DNA of 64,000 nt from Septoria linicola (lineage: Eukaryota > Ascomycota > Dothideomycetes > Mycosphaerellales > Mycosphaerellaceae), in assembly GCA_024114885.1 (NCBI GenBank), contig CP099426.1, positions 2,108,001-2,172,000 on the forward strand, given 5' to 3'. Positions within the stretch are counted from its first letter, which is position 1. Each line of letters starts with the position of its first letter. The notes beneath the pieces were generated by a model. It was not told the origin of the DNA. It worked only from the letters and a program-made list of their open reading frames with translations, and searched no databases. Made by a program: the position numbers and the translations under genes. Shown piece after piece: positions 22,239-32,217 of the stretch.

Positions 22239-22595
22239 GATCAACACCTCTCATGTTGATGGTTCAAATTGTGTTTGTTCTCGTCAACATCCTCGAGCAT
22301 TGCTGTATACTGGACCATGCAAAGTCTTGGGCTTGTCTGATCATTCCGCCGCAAAGTGTTGGGTCCTGGCAATGTCGAGATGTTGGTGGTTGCCTGTTTG
22401 GCGCCTGACACGTCCACGCGTGAAGTGAGGTTGTCGGTGCCACCTATTTATTGCCCACGCCACGACTTCTGTCTATCATAAGCGAAGAGTCTTATCAGAC
22501 CCCTCGGGAGCGTGTCTCCAGACAATTTTCGCCAGAGTCAACAGTTACTCACTCACGACACATTCCTGCGATATTTCCTACCTCTCTCTGTCAAA
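22239..22595. promoter_or_regulatory. Divergent promoter between VPS15 and GMP synthase
   Basis: 357 bp between two opposed start codons, so both promoters must lie here. C-rich and pyrimidine-rich stretches precede the GMP synthase ATG, whose context is CAAAATGGC. No individual binding site is claimed. Confidence 0.5.
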
Positions 22596-24233
22596 ATGGC
22601 GAAAAACGGCGTCACAAACGGCGAGATGCCCGCAGCTCCTCACAAGCTGTTTGACACGATCCTCGTCCTCGACTTTGGGTCACAATACACACATCTCATC
22701 ACGCGGCGGCTTAGAGAGCTCAATGTCTACTCGGAAATGCTGCCGTGCACCCAAGAGCTGAAAGACCTCGCCTTCACACCAAAAGGCATCATTCTCTCTG
22801 GTGGACCATATTCCGTCTACGCACCAGACGCGCCTCACGTGGACGACGCCATCTTCGATCTCGGCGTTCCGATCTTGGGCATCTGCTACGGACTGCAGGA
22901 GCTCGCGTGGCACCACGGAAAGGGCGTTGCAGCAGGCGAGAAGAGGGAGTACGGAAAGGCCACGCTGCAGCTGGAGAAGCACGCTGGGAAGAATGCCCAC
23001 ATCGACCAGCTGTTCGAGGGCCTGGAGAACGAGATTGTGTGGATGTCGCATGGAGATAAGGTCTCCAAGCTGCCCGACAACTTCCACACCATCGCCAGCA
23101 CTGCCAATGCCCCCTGTGCAGGTATTGCACACGACACCAAGCACCTGTACGGCATCCAGTTCCACCCGGAAGTCTCACACACTCCAAAGGGCATCAGGCT
23201 GATCAAGAACTTTGCTGTCGAGATCTGCAAAGCCAACACAAACTGGACCATGGGCGCTTTCGTGGATCAGGAAGTCGCCAGAATCAGGAATCTTGTAGGC
23301 GACAAGCAGCAGGTCATTGGTGCTGTCAGCGGTGGTGTCGACTCTACTGTGGCCGCCAAGCTCATGCAGACTGCCATTGGTGATCGCTTCCACGCAGTCA
23401 TGGTTGACAATGGCTGTCTGCGACTGAACGAGGCCAAGGAGGTCGAGGCCACTCTCAAGGAAGGACTTAAAGTCAATCTCACAGTCATTGATGCCAGTGA
23501 ACGCTTTCTTTCCAAACTCTCGGGCGTCTCGGACCCCGAGAAGAAACGCAAAATCATCGGCAACGAGTTCATCGAAATCTTCCAAGAAGAAGCCAAAAAG
23601 ATCGCCGCCGCAGCCGAGAACACAGAACGCGCCGGCAAAGTCGAATGGTTCCTCCAAGGCACGCTCTACCCCGATGTCATCGAATCCATCTCCTTCAAAG
23701 GCCCATCCGCCACAATCAAAACCCATCACAACGTCGGCGGTCTTCCCGAGAAGATGGACCTCAAGCTCATTGAACCTCTCCGCGAACTCTTCAAAGACGA
23801 AGTCCGCGCCCTCGGCACGCAACTCGGCATCCCAGAGCACCTCGTCTGGCGCCACCCCTTCCCCGGCCCAGGTCTCGCCATCCGCATCATCGGCGAAGTC
23901 ACCCTCGACCGCATCCGAATTGCTCAAGAAGCAGACAAGATCTGGATCGAGGAGATTCGCAAAGCCGGCTTCTACCGCGAAATCTCACAAGCCTACGCTG
24001 CAGTCTTGGGAGTCAAGTCTGTCGCTGTAGTTGGTGATCAGAGACTCCACGGAGAAATCGTCCATTTGCGCGCTGTGCAAACGACGGACTTCATGACAGC
24101 GAATGTATTTACGGGCGCGAGCATGGACTGGTTTGCGAGCGTGAGTGATCGCATTGCGAATGAGGTGCAGGGTGTGGCGAGAGTCGTGTATGAGACGACG
24201 AGTAAGCCGCCGGCTACCATTGAATTGGAGTAG
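22596..24233 (+). CDS. GUA1: GMP synthase (glutamine-hydrolysing)
   Basis: Intronless, 545 residues, start chosen at 22596 because the frame further upstream has no ATG. Residues 15-215 are a class-I glutamine amidotransferase: nucleophile Cys97 in GICYGLQ, and the His/Glu dyad in GIQFHPEVSHT. The ATP-pyrophosphatase domain follows with the PP-loop SGGVDST near residue 245. The C-terminal XMP-binding/dimerisation domain has WRHPFPGPGLAIR and ends TIELE. It makes GMP from XMP, ATP and glutamine in the cytosol, the last step of de novo guanine nucleotide synthesis. All catalytic residues are present and length is normal. Confidence 0.97.
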   Translation: MAKNGVTNGEMPAAPHKLFDTILVLDFGSQYTHLITRRLRELNVYSEMLPCTQELKDLAFTPKGIILSGGPYSVYAPDAPHVDDAIFDLGVPILGICYGLQELAWHHGKGVAAGEKREYGKATLQLEKHAGKNAHIDQLFEGLENEIVWMSHGDKVSKLPDNFHTIASTANAPCAGIAHDTKHLYGIQFHPEVSHTPKGIRLIKNFAVEICKANTNWTMGAFVDQEVARIRNLVGDKQQVIGAVSGGVDSTVAAKLMQTAIGDRFHAVMVDNGCLRLNEAKEVEATLKEGLKVNLTVIDASERFLSKLSGVSDPEKKRKIIGNEFIEIFQEEAKKIAAAAENTERAGKVEWFLQGTLYPDVIESISFKGPSATIKTHHNVGGLPEKMDLKLIEPLRELFKDEVRALGTQLGIPEHLVWRHPFPGPGLAIRIIGEVTLDRIRIAQEADKIWIEEIRKAGFYREISQAYAAVLGVKSVAVVGDQRLHGEIVHLRAVQTTDFMTANVFTGASMDWFASVSDRIANEVQGVARVVYETTSKPPATIELE

Positions 24234-24271
24234 GGGAAGGACGCGAGGATGGAGGCATGTGTGATAGATAC

Positions 24272-24934
24272 CTAGCGAGGCGTTGGTGAAAATGAGACAA
24301 ACCGGATAGATGCAAAGGCTTTGATCCTGAAATGATACCCCAGAGCAATGTAACTGTGCTTTACTGCGGACTCGGTCTCACACTCTTGGCCTGAGCTACG
24401 GTCGCTGGTCATCAATTGAGAGTGAGCATTAGGATTGGCACGCAGTGCAAGCGCATGAAGAACGCTCTGAATGTCATTCTTCTTGATACTAGTCAACAAG
24501 TAGTCGTCTGGCGATATTGGCGCTGCCGATGGCTGCACGTATGTTCGATCGCTGTACTTGGCCGTGATGAAGTGTAGTCGTTGATCTCGAGTAGAGTAAG
24601 GCGAGGGCTTTAGAAAGCGGTCGAGTTTTGCTTCCTATATCATGTTGCTAACACGGTTCCCGATGAGGAGCAGGACCTCGATAATATCTTGTGTCGTAAA
24701 CGATGTATCCAAAGTAAGCCCGCGCACTTTGGAGATGTGCGTGCCCAAGGAACGATAGATGCCACTGCACTCGATGTATAAGAGTACTCCAAGATTGATC
24801 GAGCACCAATCGACTTTGGAGTCTGAACCACAATCGGCGCAAACCTTATTGCCCTCATCGGCGTTCTTGATGCGCTGAAGTAATGCCGGTGGCAGGCAGG
24901 ATGAATGGATTTGCTCTACCGACAGGATTCCTCA
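24272..24934 (-). pseudogene. Decayed fragment of an ArfGAP protein (BAR-PH-ArfGAP/Csx2 type)
   Basis: In one minus-strand frame the sequence reads as an ArfGAP domain with fungal-type flanks: first zinc pair CADC (24830-24841), then WCSINLGVLL, IECSGIYRSLGTHISKVRG and LLIGNRVSNMI. It is followed, after a stop codon TAG at 24635-24637, by EAKLDRFLKPSP, RDQRLHFITAKYSDR and an ankyrin-like DIQSVLHALALRANPNA. Family members have Trp at the stop position (TGG to TAG). The first cysteine of the second zinc pair is Tyr (codon 24776-24778) and the conserved His of GIHRSLG is Tyr (24755-24757). Upstream BAR and PH domains are not present and the frame ends at TAG 24272. The changes are transitions, as expected of RIP or drift after duplication. 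Confidence 0.75.
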
Positions 24935-24988
24935 GATGATCACATCTTGGTCATTTAACAAAGATGTTTCATCCTTCAGTCTCGATCT

Positions 24989-25349
24989 CTAGCTGCAGTG
25001 ACTGTACCAGGTCTTTCCGTCGTTATATGCTCGCAGCCAGCAACCATTTCCATCAACCTTGCACGGGTGGGTCTAAGTACAAAGACATCTATTAGTCCGA
25101 CTGGAGCTTCCAATGTTCATGTCGTCGACACTTCTTACCTTCGCGCACATCGTTTGGTCGATAAGCTCGTTCGTTCTCTTGTCGAACTGAAGGCAATAGC
25201 CAGCATAAGAGCCCCTACCGCGTTCGCAGATGGACTAGGTCCTATTAGTCGGATAGCTACGAGGTCTAGTGGCTCATACGTACGTATGTTTCCCGGGCGG
25301 CAGCAATGCTGCTCAACAAGAGAGCCAGATAGGAGAGCGAAAGTTGCAT
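24989..25349 (-). CDS. Six-cysteine small secreted protein, family copy A
   Basis: Exons 25349-25284, 25234-25139 and 25072-24989, with introns of 49 and 66 nt, both phase 0, give 81 residues. The first exon is a signal peptide (MQLSLSYLALLLSSIAAAR). The mature peptide has six cysteines in the family pattern C-x10-C-x15-C-x5-C-x6-C-x14-C with the shared core TMCAKTHPC and the shared end WYSHCS. It is the most diverged of the four tandem copies and is separated from copy B by the SDR gene. Function is unknown; secretion, size and even cysteine number make an apoplastic effector or antimicrobial peptide plausible. Confidence 0.8.
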
Positions 25350-25788
25350 GGTGATGTGTGACGTTAGTGAGTCTGCGTTGCACCAGATTGACCATATCGC
25401 CTGGTTCTTATAAAGTTGCGCTCTCGTTCATCGATTACTAGCTGCTTGGTTGTCGCTCGGCGGCAGCTCTCAGGGCCGGAGTTCTTGCGGCGTCCGGTCT
25501 CACGCGCGTCGATCTGGCGAGTCTACAACAGTGAACCCAATGACTAACAAGGTGAAGCCTGATGCTACCAAAGTCACGCCAAGCAAATGGACAGCAGCAC
25601 GGCATGCGCGCCGTCTTCGGCAACAGCCCCTCTCGAGCTTCCCTTCGCCAACCACATCCCCAATGGCCAAGCAGATAGCAGCATTTGGGGGTAGTCGTCA
25701 AGAGTTCAGGATTATCTATCAGCCGCCAGTATAGATCTCTGTCTTACTCACACTCACTTCACTCAAGATAAGCTGCCACACTTCTCTT
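25350..25788. promoter_or_regulatory. Divergent spacer between copy A and the SDR gene
   Basis: Contains the upstream regions of both genes. A short plus-strand frame is present but has no support. Confidence 0.4.
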
Positions 25789-26768
25789 ATGAGTCTCCTG
25801 CATCCACGACACTTCTTCCGTACACTCCACAGCTTCACGAGAGCTCAATCCACCACTGCATCTCTCCTCCCCCATATCACCGCTCGCAATATGACCACCG
25901 CCATGGGCAAACGTCTTGAAGGCAAGACGATTGTCATCACAGGAGCTTCCTCTGGCATCGGAAAGTCGACAGCCCAAGAATTTGCCCGCACATCGCCCAA
26001 GAACCTCAAACTCATCCTCACGGCCCGCCGAATCGACGCCCTCAAGCAGCTGGCGGCAGACATTACGAAGGAGGTCGGCGACGGCGTCAAAGTCCTGCCT
26101 GTTCAGCTCGATGTCAGCAAGCCAGAGGAAGTCAAGCAGTTCATCCCAAATCTGCCTGAAGAGTTCAAGGATATTGACATCCTCGTCAACAACGCCGGAC
26201 TCGTGAAGGGCGTCGACAAAGCAGGCGATATCATAGACGAAGACATTACAATTCAATTCGCCACGAACGTCACAGGACTCATCAACATGACCCAAGAAGT
26301 CCTCAAAGTCTTCAAGAAAAAGGGCGAGGCAGGAGCAGGCGACATCATCAACATTGGCTCCATCGCAGGTCGCGAGCCATACCCAGGAGGAAGCATCTAC
26401 TGCGCCTCGAAAGCTGCTGTGCGATCTTTTACAGATGCGATGCGGAAAGAGCTGATCGCGACGAGGATACGGGTCATCGAAATCGACCCAGGACAAGTCG
26501 AGACGGAGTTCTCGGTTGTGCGGTTTTATGGTGACAAGGAGAAGGCTGATGCTGTATACAAGGGTGTCACGCCGCTGACGCCGGATGATATTGCGGAGAC
26601 GATTGTGTTTGCAGCAGGGAGACCGGAGAATGTGGTTATTGCGGATTTGCTCGTGTTTCCAAATCATCAGGTGAGTGGTGTCCATTTCTTGGAGTGTGTC
26701 TGCGGTAAAAGTGCGAGAGCTGATGGACCGAGCAGGCAGCTGCTACGGTTATGCACAGGAAGTCGTAG
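25789..26768 (+). CDS. Short-chain dehydrogenase/reductase (YMR226C/3-hydroxy acid dehydrogenase type)
   Basis: Exons 25789-26670 and 26736-26768 with a 65-nt intron give 304 residues. The short last exon adds AAATVMHRKS after NHQ, the usual ending of this family. The Rossmann motif TGASSGIG (51-58), NNAG (134-137), catalytic Ser191 and YCASK (Y204, K208) are all present. The first 34 residues are Arg/Ser-rich and acid-free, like a mitochondrial presequence; a second ATG at residue 35 would give the plain cytosolic form. Yeast YMR226C-type enzymes are NADP-dependent and oxidise L-serine, allo-threonine and 3-hydroxy acids. The gene lies between copies A and B of the secreted family, on the opposite strand. 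Confidence 0.9.
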
Positions 26769-26859
26769 ATATTCTGACATATGTGCAATAGGCTGGAGCG
26801 GGCGTCATGCACAGACGGCCAGAGTCCAAGATATAGAAGTGCATACTCATCGTCCGAAT

Positions 26860-27221
26860 CTAGCTACAGTGGCTGTACCAAACCCCGTCAATATTGTTGA
26901 CATCGAGCACACATCCATTCCCATCGATCAAGCAAGGATTTGTCTGCAGATACGAGTTCAATCGTCAGCTTCGACGACCATCGTGTGGCAACAGAATGTC
27001 ATGCCTTCTGACACATTGTTTGCCCGGTGATGATTTGCTCATTACTATCATCCCATTCAAGGCAGGCACCAGTCTCGCCGCCTTTGTAGCACTTCGACTG
27101 CGTATGCATTGGACCGATTCTCCTATGAAGGTTGGGCTTATGAGAGGGTAGAGCTCACGACTTTTGCAGCAGCAGTAAGGCTGGCGAGAGCGAGTGCTAC
27201 GAGAGAAAGGGTGGGATTCAT
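26860..27221 (-). CDS. Six-cysteine small secreted protein, family copy B
   Basis: Exons 27221-27159, 27097-27005 and 26943-26860 give 79 residues. Intron 1 (61 nt) starts GTGAGC. Intron 2 (61 nt) starts with GC instead of GT (AAG/GCATGA), where copy D has GTATGA at the same site. Signal peptide MNPTLSLVALALASLTAAA. Cysteine pattern C-x8-C-x16-C-x5-C-x6-C-x14-C, with TMCQKTNPC and the end WYSHCS. If the GC donor is not used, the protein would lose its last three cysteines, so this copy might be weakly expressed or on the way to becoming a pseudogene. Confidence 0.75.
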
Positions 27222-27556
27222 GATGTTCGAGGTCTAGTGACACGAATTGATTGCGAGCCTGAAATGGCCAGCTCTGGCCAAGTTCATACAAGACTATCTT
27301 CGTGAGTGATCTTCACAAGTGACTATGTCGCTCGGCGTTCTGGTCGGCTATAATACGCCGCGCGATGTAGTCAAGATGCGATATGTCATGTAAGAAAGTA
27401 CATAGTGACTTGTTGGACCATGCAGAGGCTGCACATCTTTTGCAAGCAGGAGAGCAGCATGAGCGGATGCGTGGGAGCGTCGACTGGTTTCACTACACAA
27501 AGTCTCTGCATAAGAGAACAGGCCGACGTGTCCGGTCAGGGACGCTTGTGCATTGT

Positions 27557-27931
27557 CTAACTGCAGTGACTGTACCAATACTCTCCCTCGTGCGTAACCT
27601 GCAGAATGCAACCATTGTGTTCGGACTTGCAGGGGTTCGTCTACAGATCAAGGTGGTCAGTCAAGCAGCTCTTTGATTCAAAATTGAAGGTGAAGATCGT
27701 ACCTTCTGACACATTGTCCGTCCCAGATTCCCGCCATTGGCGTCGTAGCCATAACACCAGCCTGTTTCGTCGCCGAATTCGCATTTGCTCTGTAGAGGTG
27801 GTTGTCAGGTCAGTGTGACTGATAAGAATGCAGAATGGGGAGCATGAAAAGGAGCTTACGGAAGCGAGAGTCCGAGCAGCGGCAAGGCTACTGCTCATGG
27901 CGAGGAGTAAGCATGAAAAGAGGAACTGCAT
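27557..27931 (-). CDS. Six-cysteine small secreted protein, family copy C
   Basis: Exons 27931-27860, 27789-27703 and 27640-27557 with introns of 70 and 62 nt, both phase 0 and GT-AG, give 80 residues. Signal peptide MQFLFSCLLLAMSSSLAAA. Mature pattern C-x8-C-x14-C-x5-C-x6-C-x14-C, with ETGWCYGYD, TMCQKTNPC and WYSHCS. Its coding exons and its upstream region resemble copy D, 804 bp away, so C and D look like the youngest duplication. Confidence 0.82.
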
Positions 27932-28309
27932 CTTGATGATTTCTTGGTTGGGTTTCTGGAGAGCTGCGATACATACGACGAAAGGCTATGTGAGCAGCTT
28001 CTTCATCTGTTATAGAGGCTGCACTTCTCCAATCTACTTCTCGATATAATTAGTAGTTTTACAGCTTTCCGCGTCCGAGCTTGAGACATACGATCACTTC
28101 GCACATACGCTTGCATGGTATGTCTTGCTCGGTATTCGCTGGAAGGGTCGTCCGCTCGGCATACTAAGTTAGTCGTCGGGTATACTGCGTGACGGCAGTA
28201 GTGATTGCTTCTTGGCAATTGGCTCTTCCGTCTTTTTGGAAGATTGCCACTTTATCCGTGACGAGCAGCCTCGAGAAATAGAGGCGGAAAGCCACTCACT
28301 TTCTGATCC

Positions 28310-28735
28310 CTAGCTACAGTGACCATACCAAATACCGTTTTCTCCTTTAACCCGCAAGTTACATCCATTGCCCTCAACCTTGCACGGATTTTTCTACAAC
28401 GCACACATTACGTCATCAGCTTCACGACTGTATTTCGGCTCAACGAAGCATGAATCGCCATAGTAGAAGCGAAAAAAGCAGAATGTCATACCTTTTCACA
28501 CATTGTCGACTCCACATGTTTCCCATTTTCGTCGTAACCGTAACACCAACCCGACTCCCGGCCAAGTCTGCATGTGCTCTGTATAGTGAAAGGACGCATG
28601 TTAGTACAGTATGTTCGTTGTGAAAGAAGTATACCGGATAGGGAGAAGAGGAGAGCTTACGGATACAACAACTAATTCGGCAGAGATGAGGCTACTGCTC
28701 AAGGCAATGAGGAAGGACAACAGGTGGATTTTCAT
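28310..28735 (-). CDS. Six-cysteine small secreted protein, family copy D
   Basis: Exons 28735-28661, 28578-28492 and 28393-28310 with introns of 82 and 98 nt give 81 residues. Signal peptide MKIHLLSFLIALSSSLISA. Pattern C-x8-C-x14-C-x5-C-x6-C-x14-C, with ESGWCYGYD, TMCEKKNPC and the end WYGHCS. Intron positions and phases are identical to copies A-C. The 5' flank shares stretches with that of copy C (e.g. around 28797 and 27985, and 28918 and 28107), which shows that promoter and gene were copied together. Confidence 0.82.
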
Positions 28736-29034
28736 TGTTATAGGGATTGGCTTGATCGCACTGTGGGGCACCATCATAGATGCAACGACAGGCTATGTAA
28801 GTGTCTTCTCCCTTCGCTGTCTACGCCGTCCGGTTTTGCCTAAACTGTGGCGTTGTTGCTCTTTGAGTAGTAGTCTTCTCGCGTTCGAAGCCAAGGCCTT
28901 ACGAGGAATCCAAACACGCTTGCATGGTGTCTTTTATGGTATTCGCTGTGGTTGGCGTGCTAGTTGTCGGGCAAACTGCGCCGCGAAGTAGGAGTCGTCA
29001 GAACATGTCTGTTTCGTGTGTGAGGTACAGCCAC
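28736..29034. promoter_or_regulatory. Upstream region of copy D
   Basis: Homologous in patches to the region upstream of copy C. No other gene was seen. Confidence 0.4.
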
Positions 29035-29039
29035 TATAT

Positions 29040-29519
29040 GAGCCCGTTCGGTTAGCAGCGTATAGCTCAGGATATACGGATATACGGTGGATTCTAGGCT
29101 ATACGGCCGTCGCGTTCGGGTCATCACCGTATAGATTAGTATATAAGAGTCCCGTAAAGCCTGGCAGTGGGTCCTGTAGTGATCGTCGTAATTATACCCT
29201 ATAATAGGTAAAGTGTCACTTAATTTGGCGCTAAATCGTCTTCTGTATAGAAGGACCTCTAGAGCTGTCGTTAGGCTATACGGACCCACAACATGGACAC
29301 TAACGACGCCTTACTAACCGCTAAGGGTGCCTGCGAATGTTAAAGGACGCTATACTACGATAATTATGGACTAGACTAGATCCACCCCTATACGTATAAC
29401 GACTGTCACCGAACGCGCACGCTGTAAAGCTCTGAATTATAGTACGAAGTGTAATATGCGCTAAAAGAGACTGGATCCACTATTATACGCTAAGCTATAT
29501 GGTGCAACCGAACGGGCTC
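29040..29519. mobile_element. MITE-like non-autonomous DNA element
   Basis: A 480-bp TA-rich segment with terminal inverted repeats of about 31 bp. The first 14 bases (GAGCCCGTTCGGTT) are identical at both ends; the rest matches with one gap and a few transitions. It is flanked on both sides by TATAT (29035-29039 and 29520-29524), compatible with a TA or 5-bp target duplication. No coding frame. Internal motifs are rich in TATAC/CTATA, as after RIP. TA duplication would suggest a Tc1/mariner-type parent, but the family is not identified. Confidence 0.72.
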
Positions 29520-29524
29520 TATAT

Positions 29525-30318
29525 CTGGTCAGCAGCCTCGAATCATGGTCAAGTGGTCGGGCCGGACAGATGAATAGCTTGACAGAATTGATGTGTTGTC
29601 GTCGTCACTTCCACTACTTCACTGTTCTTCCTCTTTCTCCATGAGTGAGCAAGGCGAGGCGAGGAGGGAAGCGGCTCGCGCAAGCCATGAATGCGTTCTG
29701 GGCTGTTTGCCAGACTGTGAGACACGACCAATGACAGAGCCGCGGCATCCGATTCCAGCCAGCCACATTTGAACCTCAATCTCAAAGCAGAGTCTTGCTT
29801 TTCGACCTCAACACGGTTTGGGACATCCCCAACTCATCTCGCAAGTCCAGATCTCCCACAGCTGACAGAGATGCTGTGATGATGCAGACTCTTGCGAGTT
29901 GCTGACCTTGCTCGCAACTTCTGAACTCTGGCGTACACGTCGAGGCCTGGGTAACAAGACTCCCTGGGTGCATTGCACGAGTCTGTTCGCGAAGCGCAGG
30001 CATTCAAGAGGGTCAGTCTCTATCGTGCAGCCTCCCTGAAAGTGATGGCCGTGACTCGCCAGCAATCTAGGCTGAAATTGGGCTCATGGAGCGTCCGACG
30101 AATGCGTAGACGTGCGAGTTCTGCCAGATGTTGGCATCTTGGTGGCTTGCGCACTGGCAAGCGATCACACTTTAGCTACAAGAACTTAGCTGCTGGAATA
30201 GGGCAAGCACTGCAAATGATCGGATGGTCCAGGAGTACAACAAGTCTCTCCTCGCCGCTGTCCGACGACTTCACACCTGGTTCTTCGCACCCATTCCATA
30301 CTCTCGTTCACAACGCTT
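29525..30318. other. Intergenic region, no feature recognised
   Basis: About 0.8 kb of ordinary base composition between the MITE-like element and the mucin-like gene. Frames on both strands lack support. Confidence 0.4.
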
Positions 30319-32217
30319 TTGAATCACCCTATCTTGGCCTTTGCTGCCATTGGTTCAGCAGCCGTATCTGCGCACAAGTCTTGCAAGCCCGATCAGCTTG
30401 AAAGCTATGCACCAGTGACTCCCGATCGAGCGGCCTACAAGTATTGCACGGCGTACTTGCACGGCAAGGTCCCAAAGGCTGCTCCAACGACCAAGTGGTC
30501 AGTCTCTCTTGCACGCGACTAATGTCGGACTATACTGACCATGTTTGGCATCAGCTTGCTCGATGAGTTCAAGCACAAGGGAAGGAGCTACAAATCTTCC
30601 GTCTGCTCTTGTGTCGTCACCAAGACGACGACGACCACCAAGTGCACTACTACCAAGTGCACCACTACCAAGAGCACTACTTCCAAGTGTACTACCACCA
30701 CCACCAAGTCGATTGTAAGCTATTCCTCTGATCTGCATTGACGTCGAGAAATGGAAATTCAGAAAGTACCAATGCTGACCGGATCTAGCCTACTACAACT
30801 GCATTAACTACACCGTCTGTAAGTTGAGGTCCCAAGATGGAGTCTTTCGAGGAGACAGCTGCTGATCTGGTTCAGACTACGCCTTCCACGACTCCTTCGA
30901 CTACTCCGTCTACAACACCAAGCACAGTAAGTCTTGCAAATTTGTAGTACATAGGCATCCTTCACTAACGACCAACAGACCCCTAGCACAACTCCGAGCA
31001 CTACCCCGAGGTAAGCTGATTTTCTTATTGACTCGTCCTGGAAAAAGGCGGCTGTCGGAGCCTCAAGATCTGTACCCATAACAAGTAGCACAACAACATC
31101 TTCGTCGGCACCTGCCCCGACGTGCGCAAACCCTGGTGGCAGTCTACAAGAAGGTTGGAACGACGGCTGACGGCTCAGTCTGCGACACTCCAGCTACCTG
31201 CACTGTCGAAATGTCACAGAGTGGGTGTGATAGCAGATGCGTGGGTAGCTGCATCGCCTACCAGTATGATACTAACAGTGGAGAATGCACAATCTACTAC
31301 GACTGCGCGAGTTATACCCATGAGTACATTCCCGTGAAAACACCTGCGGCAGTGCTAACTCGTGGCATTAGTGTAACGGTTGGTAGTGCGGCTAGTCAGA
31401 ATGATCATCGGCCTATCGTTTGTGCAGTTTCGTAGAGCTAGCTGGAGTCAATTAATGGACATTTGTCATAATTCATGGCTGTGCAAAGCATCTCACCCTC
31501 ACTGTCTAATCACGCAGTTACACCGCTGGATCCGGATCTTTCTCAGGACATCATTACGTCATCGGTTTGTGGGCTAACAGTCTCTTGACAGCACCACACC
31601 TAGCACCATTCCAAGCACAACTGCAAGGTAAGCTAAAGTCTGTCGTCCTCTTTTCCAACACTGGTCTCGATATAACCCTCCATACGTGTTTGCCATCGCG
31701 ATCGATACAACATATAAAGCGTTTCACGGCTGGGAAAGCAGGTCCACGTTCATAGACTGATCTCCATTCTTCCCTTTAGCACGACCACCAGCACCGCAGC
31801 ACCTAGCAACACCATCTGCTCAAGTGCCCAGAGCAGCTATTGTTACAGTAACATCCCGTCCACTGGAGGAATCTGCGATTGCGCGATCAAGATCAGCGAT
31901 GGAGCTCCGCTTTGCTATGGTATAGGCTATTGTCCAAGAGGCTCGACATCGTCCACTCCAGCTTGCTCTGTCGATGCCGACTGCGTCGTAAAGAACGCCG
32001 GAAATGTTTGTGTTTACGACAACTCGAGCTTCTGCTCCGGAGGAAGAGTCTGTGCCGGGGTCGAAAATTGCCCGCAGAACATTCCTCAGAAGCTGAGGAG
32101 GAGACTAGAGCTGATCTTCGCGAGGAGCATTTGAGGAAGCGCGAGGAGGCGAGCGTTTCCTATCGCGAGGATGGAGCAGCAGTGCGTAAGCTGCTTGGAA
32201 CTTTCAGACTAGAATGA
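30319..32217 (+). pseudogene. Mucin-like secreted Cys-rich protein gene with tiny Ser/Thr/Pro exons, apparently disrupted
   Basis: Readable exons: 30319-30497, 30555-30714, 30789-30818, 30876-30926, 30979-31010, from 31089, 31592-31627 and from 31780. The first encodes a hydrophobic leader (ILAFAAIGSAAVSA) and a Cys-containing head. The next four encode Thr-rich tracts (KCTTTKCTTTKSTT, then repeats of STTPSTTPS) in exons of only 30-51 nt joined in phase. Two Cys-rich domains follow (one with CDSRCVGSCIAYQYD, one with CSSAQSSYCYSN). Three defects: the leader frame has TTG where ATG is expected and no ATG upstream before a stop; the frame shifts by one base near 31135 between the Pro/Thr tract and the first Cys domain; and a second shift may lie near 32085, since a charged tail reads on to 32217 in another frame while the current one stops at 32132-32134. 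Could instead be assembly errors. Confidence 0.5.

Noticed and set aside
22512..22595. N-terminal extension of GMP synthase
   Set aside because: The upstream frame begins with GTG and has no ATG; the ATG at 22596 has a good context and gives normal family length.
23175..23927. 250-codon minus-strand frame opposite GMP synthase
   Set aside because: A codon-bias shadow of a highly conserved gene; no independent features.
29040..29519. Structured ncRNA suggested by the long inverted repeat
   Set aside because: Target-duplication-like flanks and terminal position of the repeats fit a MITE better.
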